Source of the DNA: Bacillota bacterium
GTDB lineage: Bacteria; Bacillota; Clostridia; Peptostreptococcales; Anaerovoracaceae
NCBI GenBank assembly: GCA_030536355.1
Contig: JAUNQD010000002.1
Location: 64,920 to 128,919 of the forward strand
Length of the DNA stretch: 64,000 bases
Direction: 5' to 3'
Part shown: positions 9,358 through 20,483 of the stretch, piece after piece
Numbering within the stretch: position 1 is the first letter of the stretch
Layout: every line of letters starts with the position of its first letter
Translations under genes and position numbers: made by a program
Notes under the pieces: generated by a model
The model's database searches: none
The model's input: only the letters and a program-made list of their open reading frames with translations
Told to the model about the DNA's origin: nothing

Positions 9358-9386
9358 AATATACTGCAACTTATTTCAATTTGCAA
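9358..9386 (-). promoter_or_regulatory. Promoter of the mmdA-mmdD-mmdC group
   Basis: On the minus strand TTGCAA (9386-9381), 17-bp spacer, TATATT (9363-9358). The leader would be about 60 bases. The interval 9292-9425 separates mmdA from glyA, so the mmd genes have their own promoter. Confidence 0.6.
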
Positions 9387-9425
9387 TCTTGTTTTTGTTT
9401 GTATACATTATTCATTACTGATGTT

Positions 9426-10679
9426 CTAGCCATTGAAACCACTGTGGAGCGGATATTTATCAGTGAGTTCCTTAACGATGGCTCTGGCCTTATCCATTGA
9501 AGCCTCTTCTCCCTTGCTGTCGATAACAAGTGCGATAGCTTCTGCAACCTTAGCAACATCTTCTTCCTTGAAGCCTCTGCTTGTCATGGCAGGTGTTCCA
9601 AGTCTCAGTCCGCTTGTAACGAATGGGCTCTGTGGATCATTAGGAATGGTGTTCTTATTCGTTGTGATATTGGCTTCATCCAGTAAATTTTCAGCCAGTT
9701 TGCCTGTAATATCTTTATTGACCAGCTTAACTAAGATCAGATGGTTGTCAGTTCCTCCTGAAACCAGTTCAAATCCTTTAGCTGTAAGAGCCTTGGCAAG
9801 CGCACCGGCATTTTTCAGGACCTGTTTCTGGTAGTCTACGAATTCAGGATCCATCGCTTCCTTAAAACATACTGCCTTGGCGGCTATGATATGCATAAGA
9901 GGACCACCCTGTGTTCCCGGGAATATTGCCTTGTCGATAGCCTTAGCAAACTCTTCTTTGCAAAGGATCAGTCCTCCTCTAGGTCCACGGAGAGTCTTAT
10001 GAGTAGTGCTTGTAACGATATGTGCATGTTCCATCGGATTTGGGTGGAGTCCTGCCGCAACAAGACCTGCAATGTGAGCCATGTCTACCATCAGCAGTGC
10101 TCCTACTTCGTCAGCGATTTCTCTGAACTTATCTGTATGGATGGTTCTTGGATATGCTGATGCCCCTGCTACGATCAGCTTAGGCTTATGCTTCAGTGCC
10201 AATTCTCTAACATTATCAAAGTTGATAGTTTCTGTTTCAGGGTCAAGTCCGTAAGGTACGAAATTATATGAGATCCCTGAATAGTTTACAGGGGACCCGT
10301 GTGTAAGATGTCCTCCATTGGAAAGGTCCATACCAAGAACTGTATCACCGTAATCAAGGAGTGCCTGATATACCGCTGTATTGGCGTTGGCACCTGAATG
10401 TGGCTGCACATTGGCATGATCTGCTCCAAAAATTTTCTTGACACGTTCAATAGCTAAAGTTTCAACCTCATCAACGAATTCACATCCGCCATAATATCTC
10501 TTGCCCGGATATCCTTCTGCATACTTATTGGTCAGAGCACTTCCTGCAGCTTCCATAACCTCATAGTTTACGAAGTTTTCGGAAGCGATCATCTCGATCT
10601 TGGACTCCTGTCTTCCCATTTCTCTTTTGATAGCCGCTGTGATCTCAGGATCGGCTTTTTCCAAATAATTAAAATACAT
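9426..10679 (-). CDS. glyA: Serine hydroxymethyltransferase
   Basis: 417 residues, standard length. The PLP lysine is in [17 protein letters not shown] (about residue 226) and the N-terminal [17 protein letters not shown] and [15 protein letters not shown] motifs are intact. It interconverts serine and glycine with tetrahydrofolate and supplies one-carbon units, used by purN and purH in the purine operon here. Its ATG lies 1 base after the stop of the upstream pucR-type regulator, so the two are translationally linked. Confidence 0.97.
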   Translation of the reverse strand: MYFNYLEKADPEITAAIKREMGRQESKIEMIASENFVNYEVMEAAGSALTNKYAEGYPGKRYYGGCEFVDEVETLAIERVKKIFGADHANVQPHSGANANTAVYQALLDYGDTVLGMDLSNGGHLTHGSPVNYSGISYNFVPYGLDPETETINFDNVRELALKHKPKLIVAGASAYPRTIHTDKFREIADEVGALLMVDMAHIAGLVAAGLHPNPMEHAHIVTSTTHKTLRGPRGGLILCKEEFAKAIDKAIFPGTQGGPLMHIIAAKAVCFKEAMDPEFVDYQKQVLKNAGALAKALTAKGFELVSGGTDNHLILVKLVNKDITGKLAENLLDEANITTNKNTIPNDPQSPFVTSGLRLGTPAMTSRGFKEEDVAKVAEAIALVIDSKGEEASMDKARAIVKELTDKYPLHSGFNG

Positions 10680-10680
10680 A

Positions 10681-12249
10681 TTAGCTAACCACCCTTTCTA
10701 ATCGCTTCAATGCCAATGCCATAGTAAGACCCGGTATGACTCTGTTACCTGTTATTTCTACACCAAGCATCTCATTGATCTTCTTTAGTCTGTACTGTAC
10801 TGTATTTGTGTGGATCCCCATGATGTCTGCCGTCTTGCTGCTGTTGACTCCCGCGTCCAAAACAAAAGTCTCCAGCGTTTCAAGAAGCTGTCTTCCTTTG
10901 TTTTCTCCTGCTTCTTTGAACGGCTCAAGCAGTTCTATATAGTTTTTCTTAACGAACCCACCCTGTATCTGTATATTGATACAATTGCTGACAAGTGTCA
11001 GCTCATATTTAGTAAATACTCTTTTATACGGAAATACATTCTGTACGAAAGACCAGCTCTCGCTTATAAGTCTATACGCATCCCCTGCGCCTTCGATACC
11101 ATTAAGTCCGGTCACATGAAAAATGCGCGCACTCTTGTTTTCCTTCAGCTTATCAAAAAGCTTGACGCAGCTGTTTCTGGCTGTTGGGTTTGCACCGTCT
11201 TCATCATAGGTCAGGATCATTCCGTATGTCTCGTCACCTTCGGTGATCTTCATGATGTTCAGGTCTTCTTCCTTTTCAAATTCTGCAAAGATCTGTCCCT
11301 CTATATCCTGGCCTATCCCTTTGGAAAAGAAAACGCTCAATATATCGTTTCCGCTTATCTTTGCTTCATCTTTCAAAGTATACGCCAAGCTCTTGTTGCC
11401 TCTCATCAAAGCCTTGATGAACTCAGCCTTGGCATCGCGCTCAGGTGTATACTTCCACATTCCCATTGCCAACTCGATTATCTCTGCCAGTTTAGTAATT
11501 TCACCGGCTGTATATGAGTCCTCATTATCAACGATAAACATGTAGTACTTATCATTGTTTATGGTAACGGGACCCCAATAGGTGAGCACTCCATTAACAT
11601 CGATCATGGTGTATACCTTGGAGTCGCTTTCAACATTTCGCTCTTTACCCAACTTGATAGCATCGGCTATTGTCACCTTGTGCCTTGTCTCTACTGTCAG
11701 TATAGGATTGAAGTCTTCGCTCAAAAGTATCAGCTGGAAATCATTATTGATCGCGGCTTCTCTTACTGCTGACTGGAAATTGCTGTGTTTTTCGAAGTTG
11801 AGAAGATGGAACACTGTGTTGCTGATCAGGCTGTTACGGAAGTTGTCTCCATAAAGCACCTTGTCCATCACCTCAGAAATAGCCTGTGAATATCCGGCAT
11901 TTCCCCGCATCACTATCAGAGGCATCATTTCACGTTCGGCCGTTTCGATCAGCTTCTGATCCACTTTTTTCATTGCTTTGCCGACGTAGTAGATTACCAT
12001 CGCTGCACAGCCGCTTCTTGCAGCTGCACTTATGATATCGCGCTGTTTATCCACATCGTCTCTTATACCAAGAAATCCTGTAAGCAATATTTCAGCTTCA
12101 TCGCCATTCCTCAAAGTAATATCCTCTACATCACAAGCATCAAGAACAGATATGGCTTTGACTTCATTGGACAGATTCAGTTTTCCTGCCAGCACTTCAG
12201 CACCTTTGAATGCATCAAGGGCGAGGCAGTCTGCAACTGTGACCTTCAT
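10681..12249 (-). CDS. PucR-family transcriptional regulator (first copy)
   Basis: 522 residues. The N-terminal PucR-like domain (about residues 1-120, starting [19 protein letters not shown]) is followed by a GGDEF-like/GAF-like central region and a C-terminal helix-turn-helix of the PucR type ([21 protein letters not shown], about residues 472-492). PucR proteins sense metabolites and activate purine, amino acid or related genes. It lies between ftsH and glyA (3 bases after ftsH, 1 before glyA), so it may control one-carbon or amino acid genes. Its ligand is unknown. Confidence 0.85.
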   Translation of the reverse strand: MKVTVADCLALDAFKGAEVLAGKLNLSNEVKAISVLDACDVEDITLRNGDEAEILLTGFLGIRDDVDKQRDIISAAARSGCAAMVIYYVGKAMKKVDQKLIETAEREMMPLIVMRGNAGYSQAISEVMDKVLYGDNFRNSLISNTVFHLLNFEKHSNFQSAVREAAINNDFQLILLSEDFNPILTVETRHKVTIADAIKLGKERNVESDSKVYTMIDVNGVLTYWGPVTINNDKYYMFIVDNEDSYTAGEITKLAEIIELAMGMWKYTPERDAKAEFIKALMRGNKSLAYTLKDEAKISGNDILSVFFSKGIGQDIEGQIFAEFEKEEDLNIMKITEGDETYGMILTYDEDGANPTARNSCVKLFDKLKENKSARIFHVTGLNGIEGAGDAYRLISESWSFVQNVFPYKRVFTKYELTLVSNCINIQIQGGFVKKNYIELLEPFKEAGENKGRQLLETLETFVLDAGVNSSKTADIMGIHTNTVQYRLKKINEMLGVEITGNRVIPGLTMALALKRLERVVS

Positions 12250-12251
12250 GT

Positions 12252-14501
12252 TTAATTCCTTTCTTCGTCGTCAGCTTCCTCTCCTTCATCGTCGTACTCT
12301 TCAGCGTCATCTGCGTTGAGGTAGTCTGTATCGTAGATAGCAAGCTCTTCTTCTGAAGGCATATCATCATCTTCTTCATCCCAGCCTTCCAGATCCGCAT
12401 CATAGTTTTCAGGCGGTTCTTCATCTTCAGGGATGTCTTTGGCCAGCTTATCGGGATCGAATGGTTCGGCTGTCTTGCTCACTTCATTGTATGTCATAAG
12501 TCTAGGTTTGAACTTGCCTTCTCCTTCATTATCCTTTATGGCTTTTGCTGCTTCCTCCATTTCACGCTTCTTGGCAAGACGTTCTTCTCTCTTGCGCATC
12601 TTCTCGGATTCCACAGCTTCCTCTTCATCAAGAGCTTTTTTCTTTTCCATCTGTTCTTTCAGATCTTCAGCCAGCTGCTTAGGAGTTTTTTCTCCATTAT
12701 ACAGCTGAACGAACTGGTCATGATCCAGAGTTTCCACCTCAAGCAGCCCCTCTGCTACAGCCTTCAGCTGTTCCATATGTTCTGATAAGATCTTTGTTGC
12801 TGCTTCGTAAGCTTCTTCTACAATAGCCTTGACTTCCGCATCGATCTGAGCAGCTGTACCTTCGGAATAACTCTGCTTTGAAGTAAGATCCTTGCCCAAG
12901 AACACTTCATCAGATGAACTGTAATTCACAGGGCCCAGCTTTTCACTGAATCCATACTTAGTGACCATCTCCTTGGCGATATCTGTTGCTCTCTGTATAT
13001 CATTGCTTGCACCTGTACTGATATCGTCCAGCGTCAGCTGTTCCGCAACTCGTCCACCCAGCAGATGTATGATCTGCTCTCTCATGGATTCTTTAGTTCC
13101 GTAATATTTATCTTCCTTAGGCAGGATCATAGTGAATCCGCCAGCTCTTCCTCTAGGGATTATAGTTATCTGGTGAACAGGGTCTGTCTTAGGAAGCGCG
13201 TGTGCTACGACTGCATGACCGGCTTCATGGTAAGCAGTAAGCTTGCGTTCTTCCTCACTGATAACTCTGCTCTTCTTTTCAGGACCAGCAATGACCTTAG
13301 TGATCGCTTCTTCTATTTCTTCCATCCTTATTTTGATGCCGTTTCTTCTCGCTGTGAGAAGAGCCGCTTCGTTAAGCATGTTTTCGATATCTGCAGGTGA
13401 GAATCCCGGTGTTCTTCTCGCCAGCACCTTAGGATCAACGCTATCGTCAAGAGGTTTATTTCTTGAGTGTACTCTAAATATCTCTTCTCTTCCCACGATA
13501 TCAGGAATGCCGATAACGATCTGTCTGTCGAATCTCCCCGGTCTCAGCAGTGCAGGGTCCAGTACATCCGGTCTGTTAGTCGCTGCCAGGATAATGATTC
13601 CTGTATTCTCAGCGAATCCATCCATTTCAACAAGCAACTGGTTGAGAGTTTGTTCTCTTTCGTCATGACCGCCGCCGAGACCTGCACCTCTCTTACGTCC
13701 TACAGCATCGATTTCATCTATGAATACGATGCAAGGAGCATTCTTCTTAGCCTGCTCGAACAAGTCTCTTACTCTCGATGCACCTACTCCGACGAACATT
13801 TCAACGAAGTCTGACCCGGAGATGGTGAAGAACGGCACTCCCGCTTCTCCCGCAGTCGCTCTTGAAATATATGTTTTACCTGTTCCCGGAGGCCCCACGA
13901 GAAGTATTCCCTTAGGGATCCTTGCTCCCAAGCTGTTGTATTTGATAGGGTGCTTGAGGAAATCTACGATTTCTTCAAGTTCTTCTTTTTCTTCCTTAAG
14001 ACCTGCTACATCCTTGAATGTTATCTTCTTATGATCGCCTTCCTTCTGCAGCTTAGCTCTGCTCTTACCAAACTGCATAGCTTTGCCGCCGCCGCCACTT
14101 TGGTTCATGATCATCATGAAGAAGAATATCATTATCCCTATCATTATGATCGTTGGCAGCAGATTGAGAAGTATAGACTCTTTCTTAGGCTCATCACTTG
14201 ACAGTTTCAGCTGCCCTTCGTCAACCATAGGCATGATATACATGTCATATATATAGCTCATATCGACCGCGCTGTTCACATAAGCATATACTGTTTCGCC
14301 CGATTCCAGCTTGGCCGTGAGTTTAGTTTCGGTTACATTGATTTCCTTTACCTCATCCTGCTTCAGGTATTTGACCATAGTCGATGTCTTGACTTCCTTC
14401 TGCTCTTCCGGAGCATCGCTGCTATAGAACCATGCCATTGCGAAGATAAGTCCGAATATGATCACATATATCCATATGTTCTTACCTTTACCTTTTCTCA
14501 A
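12252..14501 (-). CDS. ftsH: ATP-dependent zinc metalloprotease FtsH
   Basis: 749 residues. Two membrane helices (about 9-26 and 113-132) flank an extracytoplasmic domain. The AAA domain has Walker A GPPGTGKT (203-210), Walker [11 protein letters not shown] and the second region of homology [19 protein letters not shown]; the zinc motif HEAGH lies near 427. It degrades membrane and short-lived cytosolic proteins. From about residue 605 a long charged extension runs to the end and finishes in an acidic Asp/Glu-rich tail, making it about 100 residues longer than usual. The start is TTG with AGGAGG 8 bases upstream. It follows tilS; hprT, which sits between them in Bacillus, is absent. Confidence 0.97.
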   Translation of the reverse strand: MRKGKGKNIWIYVIIFGLIFAMAWFYSSDAPEEQKEVKTSTMVKYLKQDEVKEINVTETKLTAKLESGETVYAYVNSAVDMSYIYDMYIMPMVDEGQLKLSSDEPKKESILLNLLPTIIMIGIMIFFFMMIMNQSGGGGKAMQFGKSRAKLQKEGDHKKITFKDVAGLKEEKEELEEIVDFLKHPIKYNSLGARIPKGILLVGPPGTGKTYISRATAGEAGVPFFTISGSDFVEMFVGVGASRVRDLFEQAKKNAPCIVFIDEIDAVGRKRGAGLGGGHDEREQTLNQLLVEMDGFAENTGIIILAATNRPDVLDPALLRPGRFDRQIVIGIPDIVGREEIFRVHSRNKPLDDSVDPKVLARRTPGFSPADIENMLNEAALLTARRNGIKIRMEEIEEAITKVIAGPEKKSRVISEEERKLTAYHEAGHAVVAHALPKTDPVHQITIIPRGRAGGFTMILPKEDKYYGTKESMREQIIHLLGGRVAEQLTLDDISTGASNDIQRATDIAKEMVTKYGFSEKLGPVNYSSSDEVFLGKDLTSKQSYSEGTAAQIDAEVKAIVEEAYEAATKILSEHMEQLKAVAEGLLEVETLDHDQFVQLYNGEKTPKQLAEDLKEQMEKKKALDEEEAVESEKMRKREERLAKKREMEEAAKAIKDNEGEGKFKPRLMTYNEVSKTAEPFDPDKLAKDIPEDEEPPENYDADLEGWDEEDDDMPSEEELAIYDTDYLNADDAEEYDDEGEEADDEERN

Positions 14502-14626
14502 TTTCTTTCCTCCTGATTACACCTTTTGTCTCTCTTTATTTTTGTTTTATTACAACAAATTAATTGAATAATTTTATCACAAAAACCAACTTTTTTCAAT
14601 AGCGATGCCTCGCTTTTGGTCTGTTT

Positions 14627-15655
14627 TCACAATTTTTTCATAGTCACACAGCCCTTTGCCACTTCCAGCACATATCTCCTAGGGAACTGTACTGTTTTCG
14701 GACCTTGCTTCTTCTCGATTATCGCGTCTGCAGCCTTGATCCTTTCTTCCGAAACATCGCTCTCAAGACCGATGAAAGCGAAAGCCTTGAGGATCGCCCT
14801 ATGGCGGATCGCCGGGTGCGCCTTTGCAAGAAGATCCCTGTCGAAAGACACTTCTCCGTCTCCTTGCCTTGCATGATTTTTATAGAAATCTTCCACTTGC
14901 TGCCACATGTATTCTTTATCCGCAGAGGCTATCCTGGCGAGTCTCACCAGGCTTTCCTTAAGATTAGTATTATGCTCCTTCTCAAGGTACGGGATCAGTT
15001 CATTTCTGATCTTGTTTCTGGCATAGACCGATTCTTCGTTTGTATGGTCTATCACAGGCTGCAGGTCATTATGTTCACAATAAGACTCGATCTCGTCTCT
15101 GTAAATATCAAGAATAGGTCTTATCACTTTATATCCGCGTTCTTCCCTTTCATATGCGATGCCTGCAAGGCCGTCTGTTCCTGTCCCGCGCAGCAGTCTG
15201 AACAGGACAGTCTCTGCCTGGTCATTGGCATTTTGGGCTACTGCTATCTTGATGCTTTCTTTAGGGACATCTTTCGCAATACGCTCCGCCACTTCATAAA
15301 AAGCGTCGTATCGAGCCTTTCTCCCTGCTTCTTCGGATGTCATGCCTGTTTCAGCCGCCAATGCATTGCAGTCCACGACGAAGCTGTCACATTCAAGACC
15401 ATTCTTCCTGCAAAGCTCTTCCACATACTGCTGATCCCGCTCTGCCGCTCCCGGCCTGAATTTATGATTCACATGCACGGGATGGATCGTAAGTTCCAGC
15501 TCCTTTGAAATATTCTTGAGCACATTAAAAAGGCACACTGAATCAGGGCCTCCCGAAAGGCCTATCACAATGTGCTGTCCTTGGGCAATCAGCCCTTTTT
15601 CTTCTATAGTTTTCCTGATTTTATCTTCAGTTTTTTTAGTGATATCCGGTAACAT
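14627..15655 (-). CDS. tilS: tRNA(Ile)-lysidine synthase, short form
   Basis: 342 residues. The PP-loop SGGPDSVCLFNVL (about residues 33-45) binds ATP, and the NDQAETVLFRLLRGTGTDGLAG motif is diagnostic. It modifies C34 of the AUA-reading tRNA(Ile) to lysidine and is essential. Many TilS proteins have 430-470 residues; the extra C-terminal domain is reduced here, as in the short Aquifex type. AGGAG precedes the ATG at 15655. It is flanked by the spoIIE-like gene and ftsH, a neighbourhood conserved in Bacillus. Confidence 0.93.
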   Translation of the reverse strand: MLPDITKKTEDKIRKTIEEKGLIAQGQHIVIGLSGGPDSVCLFNVLKNISKELELTIHPVHVNHKFRPGAAERDQQYVEELCRKNGLECDSFVVDCNALAAETGMTSEEAGRKARYDAFYEVAERIAKDVPKESIKIAVAQNANDQAETVLFRLLRGTGTDGLAGIAYEREERGYKVIRPILDIYRDEIESYCEHNDLQPVIDHTNEESVYARNKIRNELIPYLEKEHNTNLKESLVRLARIASADKEYMWQQVEDFYKNHARQGDGEVSFDRDLLAKAHPAIRHRAILKAFAFIGLESDVSEERIKAADAIIEKKQGPKTVQFPRRYVLEVAKGCVTMKKL

Positions 15656-15688
15656 TTCATCCTCTCCTAGGGCTACATTGTATCACAT

Positions 15689-17461
15689 TTAGAGGATGCG
15701 TGCCACCATTACAGTCATGTCATCTCTTTCCCTGCCTACATATCCATCAATGGCACGGTTCATTACAAGATCTCCCATAGTCTCCGGATCCGTCGATCTG
15801 ACTGCGGCTATGGTTTCCTTGATATTGTGCAAATTATGCAAAGTGCCCGAAGACTTTCCTTCTACACCATCGCTTATGCCATCGGACATCATTACTATCC
15901 AGTCTCCTTTTTTCAGCTGAGCTTCCACATATTTTACCTTGAGTCCATTTACGATCCCAAGGGGCACTGCCGAAAGCTTCACTTCTTCCACATTTGATTT
16001 TCGGCGTATCAGAGTTGGCGCGGCCCCTATTTTATAAAACTTAGCTTTCCCTGTGTGCTTATCCACTATTATCATATCCAATGTGGCGTAAGAATCTTCA
16101 TTGTCTTTTATTATCATTATGGTGTTGATCATCTTCAGTGCCATATCTGTCGATACACCAGCCTTGAGAAGGGCCATCATTGTCTTCGTCACCATCAGAC
16201 TTTCGGCAGCAGCTTTCTTACCTTTTCCCATCCCATCACTGACCACCATCACCATACGACCATCGTCAAGTTCCTGCCACCCGCAGCAATCACCATTGAT
16301 ATTTCCGCTGGCGGCGCATTGTGATATAGCAATTTTCATGTCTATTTTTTCGGATATTACAGATGCTTTATTGATCGTTCTGCTCTTCAAGTGCCATCTG
16401 AGATTTTCCATCATCTGATGTGTCATATCGAATTGATCTGCAAGAAGCGACCTGTTATCAAGATATGTAGAATATAGTTCCGATAGTTTCCTCATTTGCG
16501 CCGATCTTGATTCCAGGAGTTCTTCTGCATATTCATCCGCTCCTTCTTCTGCATATAAATCTTTTCTCATAATGCCATGGATGAATTTCTTCATTTTTGT
16601 TCCAAACCGCCAGTATAGGGCAATGAACAAAATAGTAGGTATAATAAGGCAGTACTTATCTATCCCCAGCACTACTCCGCTATCTATATGTCCGCATAGC
16701 CAGCAGGCACAAACAAAAGTAGCTGACATAAGAAGCGCTCCGTGCCCCTTTGCAAAAGAGGCAGCGAGAAGCCCCAGCATCACCGTAACCGTTATCCCCC
16801 ATTGTCCGTGCCCCATCAAGTAAGCCCACACAGACCCTGCAGCCACCAAAAACAAGGCCTCACCCACATCTATGCAGACCAGGGCCCACAGACTTACAAA
16901 TATGATCGCAAACCAGATAAGGAAGGAAAATCCCATGCCGTTTATGATGAGGAGGGTCATCGTAATAAAAGAAGCCGCGCTAAGAGAATCTGGACGAGGT
17001 CTGTCAAACGTATCGAAAATACCCATAAGGGCAACTATGATCATGCCTTCAGCAAACATGAGTCTGGGGCTTGTTAAATAAACCTTCCCTGCAGCCAAGC
17101 TATATATGCTGATTGCGATAATGGCTGCAGAGGCAGTGATCAGTGCTCTCTGCCATAACGACATGGGAATTTTTCGTGTGGCTGTTTGTATAAGAGAACA
17201 TACTATCATGGCTGCTATGTACCCCCAAGGATCATAGCCTCTTGATATGTACGGTAAGAGGCCTGTCGCAGCAGGGATCACCAGATATATGTTTAAAGTA
17301 TTTCTTGAAAGCATATAGGCAATAAACGATATTCCGCAAACAAAACTGTTCCCAAGAATAGGCCCACGACTTACGAGACATGCAACTACCGTCAGAATTA
17401 TGATATATGATATTTTTGTGCCTGCTATCTCAAAAGCGTTGATTTTACTTGTATTCTCCAT
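15689..17461 (-). CDS. SpoIIE-like membrane PP2C phosphatase
   Basis: 590 residues. About residues 15-290 form around ten membrane helices, followed by a coiled linker (about 300-370) and a C-terminal PPM/SpoIIE phosphatase domain with the metal-binding aspartates in VVSDGMGKGKKA, MMSDGISDGVEG and RERDDMTVMV. SpoIIE dephosphorylates the anti-anti-sigma factor SpoIIAA to switch on sigma-F in the forespore. It is shorter than the Bacillus protein (827 residues), mainly in the central region. Position next to tilS and ftsH matches the spoIIE neighbourhood. It hints at spore formation, but no other sporulation gene is in the window. Confidence 0.82.
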   Translation of the reverse strand: MENTSKINAFEIAGTKISYIIILTVVACLVSRGPILGNSFVCGISFIAYMLSRNTLNIYLVIPAATGLLPYISRGYDPWGYIAAMIVCSLIQTATRKIPMSLWQRALITASAAIIAISIYSLAAGKVYLTSPRLMFAEGMIIVALMGIFDTFDRPRPDSLSAASFITMTLLIINGMGFSFLIWFAIIFVSLWALVCIDVGEALFLVAAGSVWAYLMGHGQWGITVTVMLGLLAASFAKGHGALLMSATFVCACWLCGHIDSGVVLGIDKYCLIIPTILFIALYWRFGTKMKKFIHGIMRKDLYAEEGADEYAEELLESRSAQMRKLSELYSTYLDNRSLLADQFDMTHQMMENLRWHLKSRTINKASVISEKIDMKIAISQCAASGNINGDCCGWQELDDGRMVMVVSDGMGKGKKAAAESLMVTKTMMALLKAGVSTDMALKMINTIMIIKDNEDSYATLDMIIVDKHTGKAKFYKIGAAPTLIRRKSNVEEVKLSAVPLGIVNGLKVKYVEAQLKKGDWIVMMSDGISDGVEGKSSGTLHNLHNIKETIAAVRSTDPETMGDLVMNRAIDGYVGRERDDMTVMVARIL

Positions 17462-17630
17462 GATAAATCTCTTGTTCCTTCACTCCACGTTTTTTCACTG
17501 CATATTATAGGACCTGTACATCGCAGAATTTGTCACAATGACAGAGCAAAGGGATATTTTTTTTAGGAATGTTTTCTGATATAATGTTTGAGACTAAAAA
17601 TGACGCTCTTATGAAAGAAAGGAATATGAC

Positions 17631-18488
17631 ATGTTATTTGACTCACATGCACATTTGAATAATAAAATGTCCGATAAAGACAGAGCTGCCATGGTGGCAG
17701 CCATAGAAGCCTCCGATCTTGACTACGTTATGGATATCGGTTTCGATCTGGCAAGTTCCAAGCTGGCTGCAGATCACGCCGCTAAGTATCCTTGGTGTTA
17801 TGCCGCTGCAGGCTTCCATCCTCACGATGCAGAAAACATGGACGACATGGACCTCATCATGATAAAAGGTCTGGCTAAGAAGAACAAGGTCATGGCCATC
17901 GGAGAGATCGGTCTTGACTTTCACTACGACCGTTCACCAAGGGATATCCAGAGAGAAGCTTTTCGTAAGCAGATCAGACTTGCCAACGAATTGAAGATGC
18001 CTATCGTCATCCACTCAAGAGAGGCCGATCAGGAAGTAATGGATATATTGAAAGAAGAAGGTGCTTTCTCTGATGAAAGAAAGTCATGGTTCCCTAAGCG
18101 TCCCGACCCTACAGGCTATACAAAGGGCAGTGCTTCCGACGCCTCCGGCGATGCAGACGATGCACGAGTGCTGCTCCACTGCTACTCCGGCAGTGCAGAA
18201 CTGGGTCGTCAGTATGTGAAACTGGGCGCTACATTATCCATTGCAGGACCTGTGACATACAAGAACAACAAGAAGACCATAGGTGTAGTAGAAGAAGTCC
18301 CTATCGACTTCCTTCTTGTGGAAACAGATTCACCTTACCTGACGCCTGAACCTTTCCGCGGAAAGAAAAACAACCCTTCGCTTGTGGAATACACAGCACG
18401 AAAGGTTGCAGAGATAAAAGGCATGAGCTATGAAGATGTTGCAAAAATCACTAAGGCCAATGCCTTGAGGTTTTACGGTATAAAATAA
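17631..18488 (+). CDS. TatD-family metal-dependent deoxyribonuclease
   Basis: 285 residues. Metal-binding motifs are LFDSHAHLN (residues 2-10), AIGEIGLDFHYD, IVIHSREADQEV, LLHCYSGS and the catalytic Asp in VETDSPYLTPEPFRGKKNNP. TatD proteins are 3'-5' exonucleases with a TIM-barrel amidohydrolase fold. A Gly/Ser/Asp-rich stretch of about 27 residues (about 152-180) is inserted before the LLHCYSGS strand, making the protein longer than the usual 255. GAAAGGA precedes the ATG; TATAAT at 17580-17585 is a likely -10. It is divergent from the spoIIE-like gene. Confidence 0.92.
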   Translation: MLFDSHAHLNNKMSDKDRAAMVAAIEASDLDYVMDIGFDLASSKLAADHAAKYPWCYAAAGFHPHDAENMDDMDLIMIKGLAKKNKVMAIGEIGLDFHYDRSPRDIQREAFRKQIRLANELKMPIVIHSREADQEVMDILKEEGAFSDERKSWFPKRPDPTGYTKGSASDASGDADDARVLLHCYSGSAELGRQYVKLGATLSIAGPVTYKNNKKTIGVVEEVPIDFLLVETDSPYLTPEPFRGKKNNPSLVEYTARKVAEIKGMSYEDVAKITKANALRFYGIK

Positions 18489-18495
18489 GCATCAA

Positions 18496-18524
18496 AAAAC
18501 GGCAGTTATAAAAACTGCCGTTTT
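18496..18524. terminator. Bidirectional terminator between tatD and metG
   Basis: AAAACGGCAGTT (18496-18507) and AACTGCCGTTTT (18513-18524) form a perfect 12-bp stem with a 5-base loop and T-runs on both strands. It ends the convergent tatD and metG transcripts. Confidence 0.92.
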
Positions 18525-18534
18525 ATTGTTGTCT

Positions 18535-20469
18535 TTATGCTACAGGATTTCCGTCTTCAGCTTCAGGTGTTACGAACTTCAGGACTTCCTTGCCGTCTAC
18601 AGTTTCTTCTGCAAACATGATCATGCCCTTTGATTCGAGACCTCTCAGCTTTCTAGGCTTCAGGTTGGCAACTACCAGCACCTTTCTGCCTACGCATTCT
18701 TCAGGCTTGAAGTGTTCAGCTACGCCTGAGATGATCTGGCGCTTTTCTGTTCCCATCTTAACCTGGAACACCAGCAGCTTGTCAGCCTTAGGGTGCTTTT
18801 CTGCTTGCAGGATAGTTCCTACTCTAAAGTCGATAGCATCGAATGTATCGTATTCGATCTCGTCTTTCAGTTCCAGAGGGATGTTTTCTTCTTCCTTGTT
18901 TCCACCCTGCATTGCTTCCAGCTCTTCCAGTTCTTTTTCGATGTCCAGTCTAGGGAAGATAGCATCGCCCTTCTTCACCTGTTCACCGCTCATCATTTCG
19001 AATGTAAGAGCATCCTCCCATGCAACATCTGCATACCAAAGTCCCAGCTGCTTTCTGATCTTGTCGGAAGTTGTGTGCATGAATGGGTAGATCAGTACTG
19101 AGATGATTCTGATAGCTTCTGCCAGGTTATGGAGAACGTTATCAAGTCTTGCCTTAGTCGCTTCATCCTTAGCCAGTACCCATGGCATAGTTTCATCGAT
19201 GTACTTGTTAGCTCTTCTTACCAGCACCCAGATTTCTTCCAGCGCCATGTTGAACTTAAATTCGTCCATGTTGGCTTCTACCTTAGCAGCTGCGCCAACT
19301 GCGATGTTCTTCAGATCTTCGTCAACTTCTTCTACTGCGTCTGTCAGATCAGGAACGAATCCGCCATTGTATTTTTCGATCATGGAAACTGTTCTTGAAA
19401 CCAGGTTGCCCAGGTCGTTTGCCAGATCGTAGTTCATTCTCTTGAGCATTACTTCGTTAGTAAAGATGCCGTCCTGTCCGAAAGTATATTCTCTCAGCAG
19501 GAAGTACTTCAGAGCGTCGATGCCGTATCTTTCGATCAGCTTAACAGGGTCTACCACATTGCCCTTTGACTTGGACATCTTGCCGCCTTCCAGAAGCAGC
19601 CATCCATGTCCCAGCACCTGCTTAGGCAGAGGCAGTTCAGCACTCATCAGCATAGCAGGCCATATGATAGTATGGAATCTAACGATTTCCTTACCAACCA
19701 GATGAACGTTTACAGGCCAGTACTTTTCGTAAAGCTCAGGTTCGTCAGGCCAGCCCAATGCTGTGATGTAGTTTGAAAGTGCATCCAGCCATACGTACAT
19801 AACGTGCTTTTCGTTGATAGGTACAGGGATACCCCAGTCAAAAGTCGATCTTGAGATACAGAGATCTTCCAGTCCCTGCTTAACGAATGCGATCATTTCG
19901 TTTCTTCTTGTATCAGGCTGAAGGAACTCAGGAGTGTTTTCGAAAAGGTCAAGCAGTGCATCTGCATACTTTGACAGTTTGAAGAAATAAGCTTCTTCCT
20001 GAGCCTTCTGTACAGGTCTGCCGCAGTCAGGGCACTTGCCGTCTACCAGCTGGCTTTCTGTCCAGAAAGATTCGCATGGTGTGCAGTACATTCCTTCGTA
20101 TTCGCCCTTATATATATCGCCTTTTTCATACATCTTCATGAAAAGGTCCTGTACTCTCTTGATATGTCTGTCTTCAGTAGTTCTGATGAAGTCATCATAT
20201 GAGATTTCCATAGTCTTCCATAGGTCTTTGATCCCTGCAACCACTTCATCAACATACGCCTGAGGAGTAACGCCTTTTTCTTCTGCGATAGTCTGGATCT
20301 TCTGTCCATGTTCATCAGTACCTGTCAAAAATCTTACGTCATATCCTGACAGTCTCTTGAATCTTGCCATAGCATCGGCCATTACTGTACAGTAAGTATG
20401 TCCGATATGAAGATTTGAACTTGGATAGTAGATCGGTGTTGTGATGTAATATGTGCCTTTATTTGCCAT
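18535..20469 (-). CDS. metG: Methionyl-tRNA synthetase
   Basis: 644 residues. The class I signature is HIGHTYC (about 21-27) and the KMSKS loop is [10 protein letters not shown] (about 303). Zinc-knuckle cysteines CTPCESFW and CPDCGRP (about 127-150) mark the type. A C-terminal tRNA-binding domain ([24 protein letters not shown], about residues 545-644) is fused. It charges tRNA(Met) with methionine in the cytosol. GGAAG precedes the ATG at 20469, 14 bases downstream of the flavodoxin/ferredoxin gene. Confidence 0.97.
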   Translation of the reverse strand: MANKGTYYITTPIYYPSSNLHIGHTYCTVMADAMARFKRLSGYDVRFLTGTDEHGQKIQTIAEEKGVTPQAYVDEVVAGIKDLWKTMEISYDDFIRTTEDRHIKRVQDLFMKMYEKGDIYKGEYEGMYCTPCESFWTESQLVDGKCPDCGRPVQKAQEEAYFFKLSKYADALLDLFENTPEFLQPDTRRNEMIAFVKQGLEDLCISRSTFDWGIPVPINEKHVMYVWLDALSNYITALGWPDEPELYEKYWPVNVHLVGKEIVRFHTIIWPAMLMSAELPLPKQVLGHGWLLLEGGKMSKSKGNVVDPVKLIERYGIDALKYFLLREYTFGQDGIFTNEVMLKRMNYDLANDLGNLVSRTVSMIEKYNGGFVPDLTDAVEEVDEDLKNIAVGAAAKVEANMDEFKFNMALEEIWVLVRRANKYIDETMPWVLAKDEATKARLDNVLHNLAEAIRIISVLIYPFMHTTSDKIRKQLGLWYADVAWEDALTFEMMSGEQVKKGDAIFPRLDIEKELEELEAMQGGNKEEENIPLELKDEIEYDTFDAIDFRVGTILQAEKHPKADKLLVFQVKMGTEKRQIISGVAEHFKPEECVGRKVLVVANLKPRKLRGLESKGMIMFAEETVDGKEVLKFVTPEAEDGNPVA

Positions 20470-20483
20470 TTTAATCTTCCTTT

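Noticed and set aside
9395..9420. Possible third copy of the 17-bp operator near mmdA (TTTGTATACATT)
   Set aside because: Only the first half matches; the second half differs, so it is not counted.
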